From Pseudomonadota bacterium (lineage in GTDB: Bacteria > Pseudomonadota > Gammaproteobacteria > Burkholderiales > Burkholderiaceae_C), in contig JAEWPH010000306.1 in NCBI GenBank assembly GCA_023460715.1, forward strand, positions 1-11,230: a DNA stretch of 11,230 nt, read 5' to 3'. Positions 1-5,950 of the stretch are shown in pieces. The notes under the pieces are model-generated. The model was not told where the DNA came from and ran no database searches. It saw nothing but the letters and a program-made list of their open reading frames with translations. The number at the start of each line of letters is the position of its first letter. Position 1 is the stretch's first letter. A program made the translations under genes and the position numbers.

Positions 1-113
1 GTCTGCGCCGTTGCGACGCTTGTGGATAGCCGAGCTATCCACTGCGCACCGCGCCTTGCATCCCCTCCCGCAAACGCCGCTGCGCCACCCCTGGGAGATC
101 GTGAACACGTTCT
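1..113. other. Non-coding left edge with a perfect small hairpin
   Basis: No convincing gene is seen here. GTGGATAGC (22-30) pairs perfectly with GCTATCCAC (34-42) across a 3-base loop, and no T-run follows, so it does not look like an intrinsic terminator. A weaker palindrome at 96-113 (CGTG-AA-CACG core with flanking pairs) directly abuts the inverted-repeat element that begins at 114. The string GTTGCGA occurs both here (10-16) and inside that element (146-152), which hints that this is part of another repeat unit. The region is cut by the window edge, so its full extent cannot be judged. Confidence 0.4.
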
Positions 114-382
114 TAGGGCCTGTTCACACTATGTTTGCCAGATGCGTTGCGATGCCCACGGGCCAGGCGCCAGGCGCCAAACGAAGCTGGGGTGTACCCC
201 AGCAAAACTTGGCAACGCCGCGGATGGCCCGTGGGCATCGCGCCCCGAAGGGAAGACCACCCCCGCCAGGCCACTCGTCGTTGCGTTCCTGGCCAAGGCC
301 TTGGCCTTGGCGTCGTCACGCGCCTGGATTGGCCTGGCGGGGGAGGCCTTCGCACTGGCAAAAATAGTGTGCACAGGCCCTA
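114..382. mobile_element. MITE-like inverted-repeat element, cloverleaf fold
   Basis: The ends 114-141 and 355-382 are inverted repeats matching at 26 of 28 positions, starting TAGGGCCTGT and ending CACTAT.TTTGCCAG. Inside are two independent long hairpins. One pairs 149-165 with 225-241 (17 bp, no mismatch) and encloses GCTGGGGT/ACCCCAGC (186-193/196-203). The other pairs 257-273 with 330-346 (16 of 17), is extended by CGAAGG/CCTTCG (246-251/347-352), and encloses the 16-bp perfect palindrome 291-306. The whole 269 bp can therefore fold as a three-way junction. No transposase is encoded, and the reading frames crossing it are unlike known proteins. TA at both outer ends would fit a TA target duplication. 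The short ends starting GGGCCTGTTCAC resemble those of some IS5-type elements, but that is memory only. A REP-like or structural repeat is the alternative. Confidence 0.7.
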
Positions 383-421
383 GACTGCCACGATCTGTGA
401 TGCAGCCGAAAGGGATGCGAG

Positions 422-901
422 ATGTTTGCAATGAGCGTGCCGTGGTGGGAGTTCGTCCTGCGGGGCGTGGTGGTCTACGTGTTTCTGCTGGCGTTCCTGC
501 GACTCACGGGCCGGCGCCAGACGGGGCAGTACGCGCCGTTCGACCTGATCCTGCTGCTGATCCTGTCGAACGCGGTGCAGAACTCCATGAACGCGGGCGA
601 CAACTCGCTGGTGGGCGGGCTCATCAGCGCCGCCACGCTCATCGCCTGCCACTCCGCGCTGTCGCAGCTCACCTACCGCTCCAGCCGGCTGGCGCGCTGG
701 GTGGACGGCACGCCCCAGGTGCTGGTGCAGAACGGGCAGGTGGACGCCGCCCTGCTGCGCCGCGAACTGCTGAGCCGCGAAGACCTGGACGCGGCCCTGC
801 GCGCGGGCGGCTGCCTGGAGCTGCACGAGGTGGAGCGCGCCACCATCGAGACCAACGGCCAGATCACCGTGGTGCTGCGGCGGCGGGACAGCGCGGGGTA
901 G
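422..901 (+). CDS. YetF/DUF421-family small membrane protein
   Basis: The 159-aa product has hydrophobic segments at about residues 11-28, 41-50 and 62-83, followed by a basic linker and a cytosolic C-terminal domain. That domain carries GTPQVLVQNG (96-105), a pattern typical of DUF421/YetF proteins, then RREL (113-116) and a DL..ALR..G stretch. This is the YcaP/YetF layout of an N-terminal membrane part plus a small alpha/beta domain, at normal length for the shorter members. The biochemical role of the family is not established, so no function is assigned. The ATG at 422 is chosen because AGGG at 411-414 sits 7 bases upstream; an in-frame ATG at 431 is possible but spaced worse. It is the only + strand gene and converges on the acyl-CoA dehydrogenase. 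The inverted-repeat element ends 39 bp upstream, and I see no clear -35/-10 between them. Confidence 0.85.
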   Translation: MFAMSVPWWEFVLRGVVVYVFLLAFLRLTGRRQTGQYAPFDLILLLILSNAVQNSMNAGDNSLVGGLISAATLIACHSALSQLTYRSSRLARWVDGTPQVLVQNGQVDAALLRRELLSREDLDAALRAGGCLELHEVERATIETNGQITVVLRRRDSAG

Positions 902-930
902 TACCCGGCCGCTCGTCTTTGCGTCAAAAC

Positions 931-966
931 GGGCTGCTGCGCTTATCCCATAAGCGCACACAGCTA
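931..966. repeat. Intergenic hairpin repeat, copy 1
   Basis: GCGCTTAT (939-946) and ATAAGCGC (950-957) form an 8-bp perfect stem with a CCC loop, followed 3 bases later by CAGCTA (961-966). The same order (GCGCTT, short loop, AAGCGC, 3 bases, CAGCTA) recurs at 2861-2888. It lies in the 85-bp gap between two convergent genes, so it may also end transcription from one or both sides. The T-tract on either side is poor: only TTTT at 925-928 when read on the - strand. I recall similar hairpin repeats as common between genes in Comamonadaceae. Confidence 0.6.
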
Positions 967-986
967 CCCATTCGATAGCAAAGCTC

Positions 987-2117
987 TTAGGCCAGCGCCC
1001 TCTGGATGATGATCTTCTGCACATCGCTTGTGCCCTCGTAGATCTGGCACACGCGCACGTCGCGGTAGATGCGCTCGACCGGAAAGTCGTTCACCACGCC
1101 GTAGCCGCCCAGCGTCTGGATGGCGGCGCTGCACACGCGCTCGGCCATTTCGCTGGCGAAGAGCTTGGCCATGGCGGCCTCCTTCAGGCAGGGCCGGCCG
1201 GCATCGCGCAGCGCGGCGGCATGCCAGATGAGCTGGCGCGCGGCCTCGATCTGCGTCGCGCAGTCGGCAAGGCGAAAGCCCACCGCCTGGTGGTTGAAGA
1301 TGGGCGTGCCGAAGCTCTCGCGCTCCTTGGAATACGCCAGCGCCGCCTCGAACGCGCTGCGGGCCATGCCCACGCTCTGCGCGGCGATGCCGATGCGCCC
1401 GCCCTCCAGCGCGCCCAGGGCGATCTTGTAGCCCTCGCCCTCAGCGCCGATGAGGTTGGCGGCCGGGATGCGGCAGTCGTCGAAGTTGATCTGGGCCGTG
1501 TCGCTGCTGTGCTGGCCCAGCTTGTCCTCCAGCCGCGCCACGACGTAGCCCGGGTTGTCGGTGGGCACGAGGAAAGCGCTCATGCCCTTCTTGCCCGCCG
1601 CCTTGTCGGTCACCGCGATGACGATGGCGACCTGCCCGTTCTGGCCGCTGGTGATGAACTGCTTGACGCCGTTGATCACGTATTCATCGCCTTGCTTCAC
1701 GGCGGTGGTACGCAGCGCGGACGCATCGGACCCCACGTGCGGCTCGGTCAGGCAGAAGGCGCCCAGCATCTCGCCGCGGGCCAGCGGCGTGAGCCAGTCC
1801 TTCTTCTGCTGTTCGTTGCCGTAGCGCATGAGGATGGCGTTGACGGGACAGTTGGTCACGCTGATGGCCGTGCTCGTGCCGCCGTCGCCGGCCGCGATCT
1901 CTTCGAGCACCAGCGCGAGGGTCACGTAGTCGAGCGCGGCGCCGCCGTAGGCTTCGGGCACGCAGATGCCGTAGGCGCCCAGCGCGGCCAGGCCCTGGTG
2001 CGCCTCTTTGGGAAAGTGGTGCTCCTTGTCCCAGCGCGCGGCGTGGGGCCAGAGTTCGGCCTGCGCGAATTCACGCACGGCGTCGCGGATCATTTCCTGG
2101 TCTTGGGTCAGCAGCAT
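987..2117 (-). CDS. Acyl-CoA dehydrogenase, short-chain type
   Basis: The 376-aa product is full length for the FAD-dependent acyl-CoA dehydrogenases. These oxidise acyl-CoA to the 2,3-enoyl-CoA and pass electrons to electron-transfer flavoprotein. Visible marks are the N-terminal helical domain with VPEAYGG (53-59), the flavin-binding FCLTEPHVGSDA (121-132), LEGGRIGIAAQ (237-247), a TLGGYG motif (335-340), and the C-terminal YEGTSDVQ (360-367), whose E361 is the expected catalytic base. This layout fits butyryl-CoA or 2-methyl-branched-chain acyl-CoA dehydrogenases; the exact substrate cannot be read from sequence. The reading frame is open upstream to 2414, but that part runs antiphase through the short-chain dehydrogenase gene. 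The ATG at 2117 has GGAGA at 2127-2131 nine bases upstream and begins the family's normal N-terminus. It is the last gene of the - strand run, 53 bp after the short-chain dehydrogenase. Confidence 0.9.
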   Translation of the reverse strand: MLLTQDQEMIRDAVREFAQAELWPHAARWDKEHHFPKEAHQGLAALGAYGICVPEAYGGAALDYVTLALVLEEIAAGDGGTSTAISVTNCPVNAILMRYGNEQQKKDWLTPLARGEMLGAFCLTEPHVGSDASALRTTAVKQGDEYVINGVKQFITSGQNGQVAIVIAVTDKAAGKKGMSAFLVPTDNPGYVVARLEDKLGQHSSDTAQINFDDCRIPAANLIGAEGEGYKIALGALEGGRIGIAAQSVGMARSAFEAALAYSKERESFGTPIFNHQAVGFRLADCATQIEAARQLIWHAAALRDAGRPCLKEAAMAKLFASEMAERVCSAAIQTLGGYGVVNDFPVERIYRDVRVCQIYEGTSDVQKIIIQRALA

Positions 2118-2170
2118 GGCGGGTTGTCTCCGGTGTTCGTTGTTCTGAAAGGGAAAGAAAGAAGGACGGG

Positions 2171-2839
2171 CTACCAGTGCGCGGCGCGGCGGCCGTCGTG
2201 GTGCAGCAGGCGGCCCTTGTCGGCGGGCGTCAGGCCGGCCAGCACTTCGCGCATGCCGCGCACGCTCTGCTCCACCGTCAGCGCGGCGGCGGTGCCGCCC
2301 ATGTCGGTCTGCACCCAGCCCGGGTCGATGGTGACCAGCGTGGCGTCGGGATAGTCGTGCTGCGCGGCCGCCACGGCCATGTTCAACGCCGCCTTGCTGG
2401 TGCGGTACAGCCACGATCCGCTGTCCGGCACGCTGCCGATCTGCGACATGGACGACGACAGAAAGGCGAACACGCCGCGCGCGTCCGACACCATCGGCGC
2501 CACCTGCGGCAGCGCCTGCATGGCGCCCAGCACGTTGGCGTGCATGACGGCGTCGAAGTCGTCGCGTGTGGGCGGGGTGAGTGCGTTCGGGCGGCGGATG
2601 ACGCCGGCCACGTAGAGCGCCACATCGATCTTCTCGCCGTCGAGCTGCCAGGCCAAGCCGCTCACGCTGGCGGGGTTGGCGACATCGACGGTGAGGGCCT
2701 GCGCGCCCAGCGCCTTTACGCGGTCGCGCCCGGCGTCGTCGCGCACGGTGGCGATGACACGATCGCCCGCGTCGCGGTACTGGCGCACGAACTCCAGGCC
2801 GATGCCGCGGGAGGCGCCGATGACGAGGATGGTGGACAT
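2171..2839 (-). CDS. Short-chain dehydrogenase, C-factor/sniffer-like
   Basis: The 222-aa protein is a classical-type Rossmann oxidoreductase. The nucleotide-binding GASRGIG sits at residues 8-14, an Asp-containing VDVAN at 51-55, YVAGV at 76-80, the catalytic serine cluster at 128-130, and YxxxK with Y145 and K149. DPGWVQTDMGG (172-182) after the active site is typical of the CsgA/C-factor and sniffer-like subgroup, which are slightly shorter than the usual 250 residues. NAD(P)H-dependent reduction of a carbonyl is expected; the substrate is unknown. The ATG at 2839 has AAAGG (2846-2850) upstream at good spacing, and the short GASRGIG-leading N-terminus supports it. Its leader is the second copy of the intergenic hairpin repeat, which separates it from the flavoprotein gene by 49 bp. 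Co-transcription with its neighbours is likely but not shown. Confidence 0.88.
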   Translation of the reverse strand: MSTILVIGASRGIGLEFVRQYRDAGDRVIATVRDDAGRDRVKALGAQALTVDVANPASVSGLAWQLDGEKIDVALYVAGVIRRPNALTPPTRDDFDAVMHANVLGAMQALPQVAPMVSDARGVFAFLSSSMSQIGSVPDSGSWLYRTSKAALNMAVAAAQHDYPDATLVTIDPGWVQTDMGGTAAALTVEQSVRGMREVLAGLTPADKGRLLHHDGRRAAHW

Positions 2840-2852
2840 AACAAGCCTTTTT

Positions 2853-2899
2853 GGCCTCTAGCGCTTGATAGATAAGCGCCAGCAGCTATCATTTTTGAA
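2853..2899. repeat. Intergenic hairpin repeat, copy 2
   Basis: GCGCTT (2861-2866) and AAGCGC (2874-2879) flank a 7-base loop. CAGCTA follows at 2883-2888 after 3 bases, exactly as in copy 1 at 939-966. The stem can be extended by CT/AG (2858-2859/2881-2882) across one mismatch. The stop codon of the flavoprotein gene (2889-2891) falls inside the repeat, and the ribosome-binding region of the next gene begins just beyond it. No T-run follows in the direction of transcription, so read-through is expected. Confidence 0.6.
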
Positions 2900-3533
2900 T
2901 CGACCGATCCGCGCCCTGCTCGTCGGCGATCTGCCGGGCATAGCGCGCCACCATGTCGGCCTGCGCCTCGGGCACGGCGGAGGAGCCGGTCTGGTCGTGG
3001 ATCATCTGGTTGAGCGTGGGCAGCACGCTGCGCTCCACCTGCGCTTCGGGCTGCCACAGGCGCGAGCGCATCAGCGCCTTGGCGCAGTGCAGATACGCCT
3101 CGCGCACCTGCACCTCGATCACCAGCTTGGGCACCTGCCGCTCGCCGGCAAAACGCCCGGTGTAGGTCGGTTCGTCGCGCAGGCGTGCCGTGCCGTTCAC
3201 GCGCAGCGTCTCGTCTACGCCCGGCACCAGAAACAGCAGTGCTACGCGCGGGTCGTGCAGCAGGTTGGCGAGCGTGTCCAGCCGGTTGTTGCCCCCCGCG
3301 TCGGGCAGCAGCAGGTGCTGCGCGTCCGCCACCTGCACGAAACCCGGCGGGCCGCCGCGCGGCGAGGCGTCCAGCAGGCTGCGCCCCGCGTCGCCGCCGC
3401 TGGCGATCACGCACAGCGGCGACAGCGCGATGAAGCGCTGGCAGTGCGCGTCCAGGTGGCCCAGCTGCTTGCGCAGCGCCCGCTCGCCGGGCGCCGCATA
3501 CAGGGCGCGCAGTTGCTCCTCGGTGGTGATCAT
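2889..3533 (-). CDS. FMN-dependent PPOx-type flavoprotein (MSMEG_1061-like)
   Basis: The 214-aa protein belongs to the pyridoxamine-5'-phosphate-oxidase-like split-barrel fold, recalled as closest to the MSMEG_1061 type. The family pattern runs in order. ALRKQLGHLD..CQRFIALSPLCVIAS spans about residues 19-45. LDASPRGGPPGFV (54-66) is the usual flavin-site loop. Then come DAGGNNRLDTLANLL (78-92) and VALLFLVPGVDETLRVNG (97-114). LHCAKALMRSRLW (148-160) marks the C-terminal segment. Such proteins bind FMN (or F420 in relatives) and act in oxidation or reduction of small molecules; the substrate is unknown. The ATG at 3533 overlaps the stop of the gene before it as ATGA, which argues for translational coupling and against the longer frame open to 3596. 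The last residues (IQK) and the stop codon lie in an intergenic repeat, so the natural C-terminus may have been altered. Confidence 0.85.
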   Translation of the reverse strand: MITTEEQLRALYAAPGERALRKQLGHLDAHCQRFIALSPLCVIASGGDAGRSLLDASPRGGPPGFVQVADAQHLLLPDAGGNNRLDTLANLLHDPRVALLFLVPGVDETLRVNGTARLRDEPTYTGRFAGERQVPKLVIEVQVREAYLHCAKALMRSRLWQPEAQVERSVLPTLNQMIHDQTGSSAVPEAQADMVARYARQIADEQGADRSIQK

Positions 3534-4627
3534 TCGGCGTCCTGGCCGGCGCGGCTCTGGTGGATCGCGCTGTACATGTCGAGGAATTCGCGCCACGCCG
3601 GGTCGTAGGCCAGGACGACGTCGGCCTCCAGTTCAGGTGCGTGCGCGGCGGCCATCTGGCGCGCCAATTGCATGGCATACACGGGATCGTCCACATAGAA
3701 GGCCGCCACGCGCGACTGCATGGCCTCGGTGCGCGAGAACGCCTGGACGCCGCGCTGCAGGCGCAGCAGTTCGGCCTCCAGCGCATCCTGGGCGCTGCAT
3801 GCGGCCTCGAACTCGTCCCGGCTGGCCACGGGGAAGCGCAGCGTCAGAAAGTAGGGCAGGTCGGCCCGCGTGGCCAGGGCATTCGCGCCATCGTGGAAGG
3901 TCAGCATATCGGGCGGCGCGTCGTCGTCCGCATCGCGGGCGCGCACCTCCAGAGACATCCAGCGGTCGTCCTCGTCCTGCGGAAAGTCATAGCTGCGGCC
4001 CAGCACGTCGCGCTGGAAGGCATCGAAGACGGGCGGGAACACCGACAGCGGTACGGCACTGGCCTGGGCGTCTTCGGGCAGCACGAAGTCGATGGGACCG
4101 ACACGCACGGAGAAGTCCCACTCGCCCAGCACGTGGTCGATCAGGATGAAGGCCATGTGCTGGGCCTGCTCCTGCAGGTCTTGCGGCACGCCCTTGGCGA
4201 ACGACAGCTCCAGGCCGATGATGCCCCCCGCGTCATAGGGCGCCACCATCACGTCGGCGCAGGCCAATTCGAAATCTTCCATGCGCATGGCGAAGTCGCT
4301 GCCCAGCGTGCGGCTGCGGAAGGCCTGCACGGCGTAGGGCAGGGTCTGCGGGGCCTGGCGTACCAGCGCCTGGGCGCTCTCGAACTGCTCGGTGTTGCCG
4401 TGCGCCGTGATCACCAGCCGGCCGCCGGCCTGGCCAGGTGTGCCTTCCAGTTCCACCGACAGGCTCGGGGCGTGGCGCTGCAGCACGGTGTTGGCGGCCT
4501 CCACGAAGTCCCGGCGCTCCAGCGTCTGCAACTGTTTCAGTTCGGCGGCAAAGTCACACCAGAACGCGCTGATCTGGTCGGCAACCAGCGTGGAGGAAGG
4601 GGCGGCGGCATGCGTGTCTGTGGTCAT
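3530..4627 (-). CDS. Uncharacterised protein, DUF695-like C-terminal part
   Basis: I do not recognise a characterised relative of this 365-aa soluble protein. No signal peptide or membrane segment is seen. The N-terminal part has FWCDFAAEL (22-30), a pattern FVEAANTVLQ..APSLSVEL (41-60), RLVITAHG (70-77) and AVQAFRSR (99-106), which I have seen in unnamed proteobacterial proteins. The C-terminal part PYFLTLRFPV (258-267), the acidic helix DALEAELLRL (281-290), AAFYVDD (308-314) and YDPAWREFLDMY (341-352) is laid out like DUF695, a domain of unknown function; this is a tentative match. A DEDDRW cluster (218-223) and ARDADDDAPP (230-239) make the middle very acidic. The ATG at 4627 follows a weak GAGAG. 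The stop overlaps the flavoprotein start by ATGA, so the two are probably made together. An 83-bp gap separates it from the thiolase. Confidence 0.75.
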   Translation of the reverse strand: MTTDTHAAAPSSTLVADQISAFWCDFAAELKQLQTLERRDFVEAANTVLQRHAPSLSVELEGTPGQAGGRLVITAHGNTEQFESAQALVRQAPQTLPYAVQAFRSRTLGSDFAMRMEDFELACADVMVAPYDAGGIIGLELSFAKGVPQDLQEQAQHMAFILIDHVLGEWDFSVRVGPIDFVLPEDAQASAVPLSVFPPVFDAFQRDVLGRSYDFPQDEDDRWMSLEVRARDADDDAPPDMLTFHDGANALATRADLPYFLTLRFPVASRDEFEAACSAQDALEAELLRLQRGVQAFSRTEAMQSRVAAFYVDDPVYAMQLARQMAAAHAPELEADVVLAYDPAWREFLDMYSAIHQSRAGQDAE

Positions 4628-4648
4628 CCAGCAAGTCTCTCGGTCAGG

Positions 4649-4662
4649 GGCAGCAGGCTGCC
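4649..4662. other. Short perfect hairpin upstream of the 365-aa gene
   Basis: GGCAGC (4649-4654) and GCTGCC (4657-4662) form a 6-bp stem with only two bases between, in the 83-bp gap between the thiolase stop and the next start. It lacks a T-run in either direction. It could be a weak transcript-attenuating or RNA-processing structure, or chance in GC-rich DNA. No clear promoter is seen in this gap. Confidence 0.3.
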
Positions 4663-4710
4663 GGGATTACGTGAACCGACTGTAAGGCACAGAACCAGGC
4701 ACCCCGGAGC

Positions 4711-5922
4711 TCAGACCAGCTCGATCGCCATGGCCGTGCCTTCGCCGCCGCCGATGCACAGCGTGGCCAGGCCGCGCTTCTTGCTGCGCGCCTGCAGCGC
4801 GTGCAGCAGCGTGACCAGGATGCGCGCGCCACTGGCGCCGATGGGGTGACCCAGCGCACAGGCACCGCCGTTCACGTTGACGATGTCGTGCGAGAGGTTC
4901 AGCTCTTTCATGAGCGCCATGGGCACCACGGCGAAGGCTTCGTTCACCTCCCACAGGTCCACGTCGGCCGCGCTCCAGCCGGCCTTGGCCAGCGCCTTCT
5001 GCGTGGCGCCCACGGGCGCGGTGGTGAACCACTCGGGTTCTTGCGCGTGCGTGGCGTGGGCGACGATCCGGGCCAGCGGCTTGCAGCCCAGCTCGCGCGC
5101 GGTGGATTCGCGCATCAGCACCAGCGCGGCCGCGCCGTCGTTGATGCTGGAGCTGGACGCCGCCGTGATGGTGCCGTCCTTCTTGAAGGCAGGCTTGAGG
5201 GTGGCGATCTTGTCCAGCTTGGCCTTGGCCGGGCCTTCGTCGACGCTCACCGTCACGTCGCCCTTGCGGGTGCTCACCGTCACGGGAACGATCTCGGCCG
5301 CGAAGGCGCCACTCTGCGTGGCGGCCTGGGCGCGCTGCACGCTGGCGATGGCGAAGGCGTCCTGCGCCTCGCGCGTGAACTGGTACTTGGCCGCGCAGTC
5401 CTCACCGAAGGTGCCCATCGAACGGCCGGGTTCGTAGGCGTCTTCCAGGCCGTCGAGCATCATGTGGTCGAAGATCTTGTCGTGGCCCATGCGGTAGCCG
5501 CCGCGGCCCTTCTTGAGCAGGTAGGGCGCGTTGGTCATGCTTTCCATGCCGCCGGACACCACCACGTCGCGGCTGCCGGCCACGAGCTGGTCGTGCGCGA
5601 GGATGGTCGCCTCCATGCCGGCGCCGCACATCTTGGACAGCGTCACCGCGCCGGTGCTGCGCGGCAGCCCGCCCTTGAAGCCCGCTTGGCGCGCCGGCGC
5701 CTGGCCCTGGCCGGCCATCAGGCAGTTGCCGAACAGCACTTCGTCGACCTTCTCGGGTGCGACGCCTGCGCGCTCCACGGCGGCGCGGATGGCGACGCCG
5801 CCCAGGTCGTGCGCGGCCAGCTCGGCGAAGTCACCCTGGAAGCCGCCCATGGGCGTGCGGGCGGCACCGACGATGACGACGGGGTCGCGGGTTTGCGGGT
5901 TCTGGGTGTTGATGGTGCTCAT
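4711..5922 (-). CDS. Acetyl-CoA C-acetyltransferase (thiolase)
   Basis: The 403-aa product is a full-length type II thiolase that condenses two acetyl-CoA to acetoacetyl-CoA or runs the reverse cleavage in the cytosol. Catalytic features are in place. C99 is in LSKMCGAGME, the nucleophile. WEVNEAF (324-330) gives the NEAF loop, H359 lies in NVNGGACALGHPIG, and C389 in CIGGGEG is the acid/base cysteine. The start ATG at 5922 gives VVIVGAARTPMGGF at residues 15-28, the normal N-terminus. AGGAG at 5930-5934 stands 7 bases upstream; the frame open further upstream overlaps aceK and is rejected. It follows aceK by 28 bp, so co-transcription is likely. In leucine breakdown it could consume acetoacetyl-CoA; it could equally serve fatty-acid oxidation or polyhydroxybutyrate synthesis. 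The name atoB or phaA cannot be decided from sequence alone. Confidence 0.93.
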   Translation of the reverse strand: MSTINTQNPQTRDPVVIVGAARTPMGGFQGDFAELAAHDLGGVAIRAAVERAGVAPEKVDEVLFGNCLMAGQGQAPARQAGFKGGLPRSTGAVTLSKMCGAGMEATILAHDQLVAGSRDVVVSGGMESMTNAPYLLKKGRGGYRMGHDKIFDHMMLDGLEDAYEPGRSMGTFGEDCAAKYQFTREAQDAFAIASVQRAQAATQSGAFAAEIVPVTVSTRKGDVTVSVDEGPAKAKLDKIATLKPAFKKDGTITAASSSSINDGAAALVLMRESTARELGCKPLARIVAHATHAQEPEWFTTAPVGATQKALAKAGWSAADVDLWEVNEAFAVVPMALMKELNLSHDIVNVNGGACALGHPIGASGARILVTLLHALQARSKKRGLATLCIGGGEGTAMAIELV

Positions 5923-5950
5923 GGCATGTCTCCTGGAGGTGTGAAGGGAA

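Noticed and set aside
22..42. Perfect hairpin considered as an intrinsic terminator
   Set aside because: No T-run follows on either strand, and the neighbouring DNA looks like repeat sequence.
114..382. Inverted repeats considered as a CRISPR array or an integron attC site
   Set aside because: There are no evenly spaced direct repeats, so not CRISPR. The ends lack the attC core pattern and no integrase or cassette gene is present.
22..978. A 318-codon frame across the left repeat and the YetF-like gene
   Set aside because: It overlaps the real gene in another frame and translates the inverted-repeat element, giving low-complexity Arg/Ala/Pro/Gly sequence.
2118..2414. N-terminal extension of the acyl-CoA dehydrogenase
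   Set aside because: It lies inside the short-chain dehydrogenase gene in another frame, lacks family similarity, and the ATG at 2117 has its own ribosome site.
2716..3786. A 356-codon - strand frame spanning three genes
   Set aside because: It overlaps the short-chain dehydrogenase, flavoprotein and 365-aa genes in a different frame. Those three have clear family motifs and this one has none.
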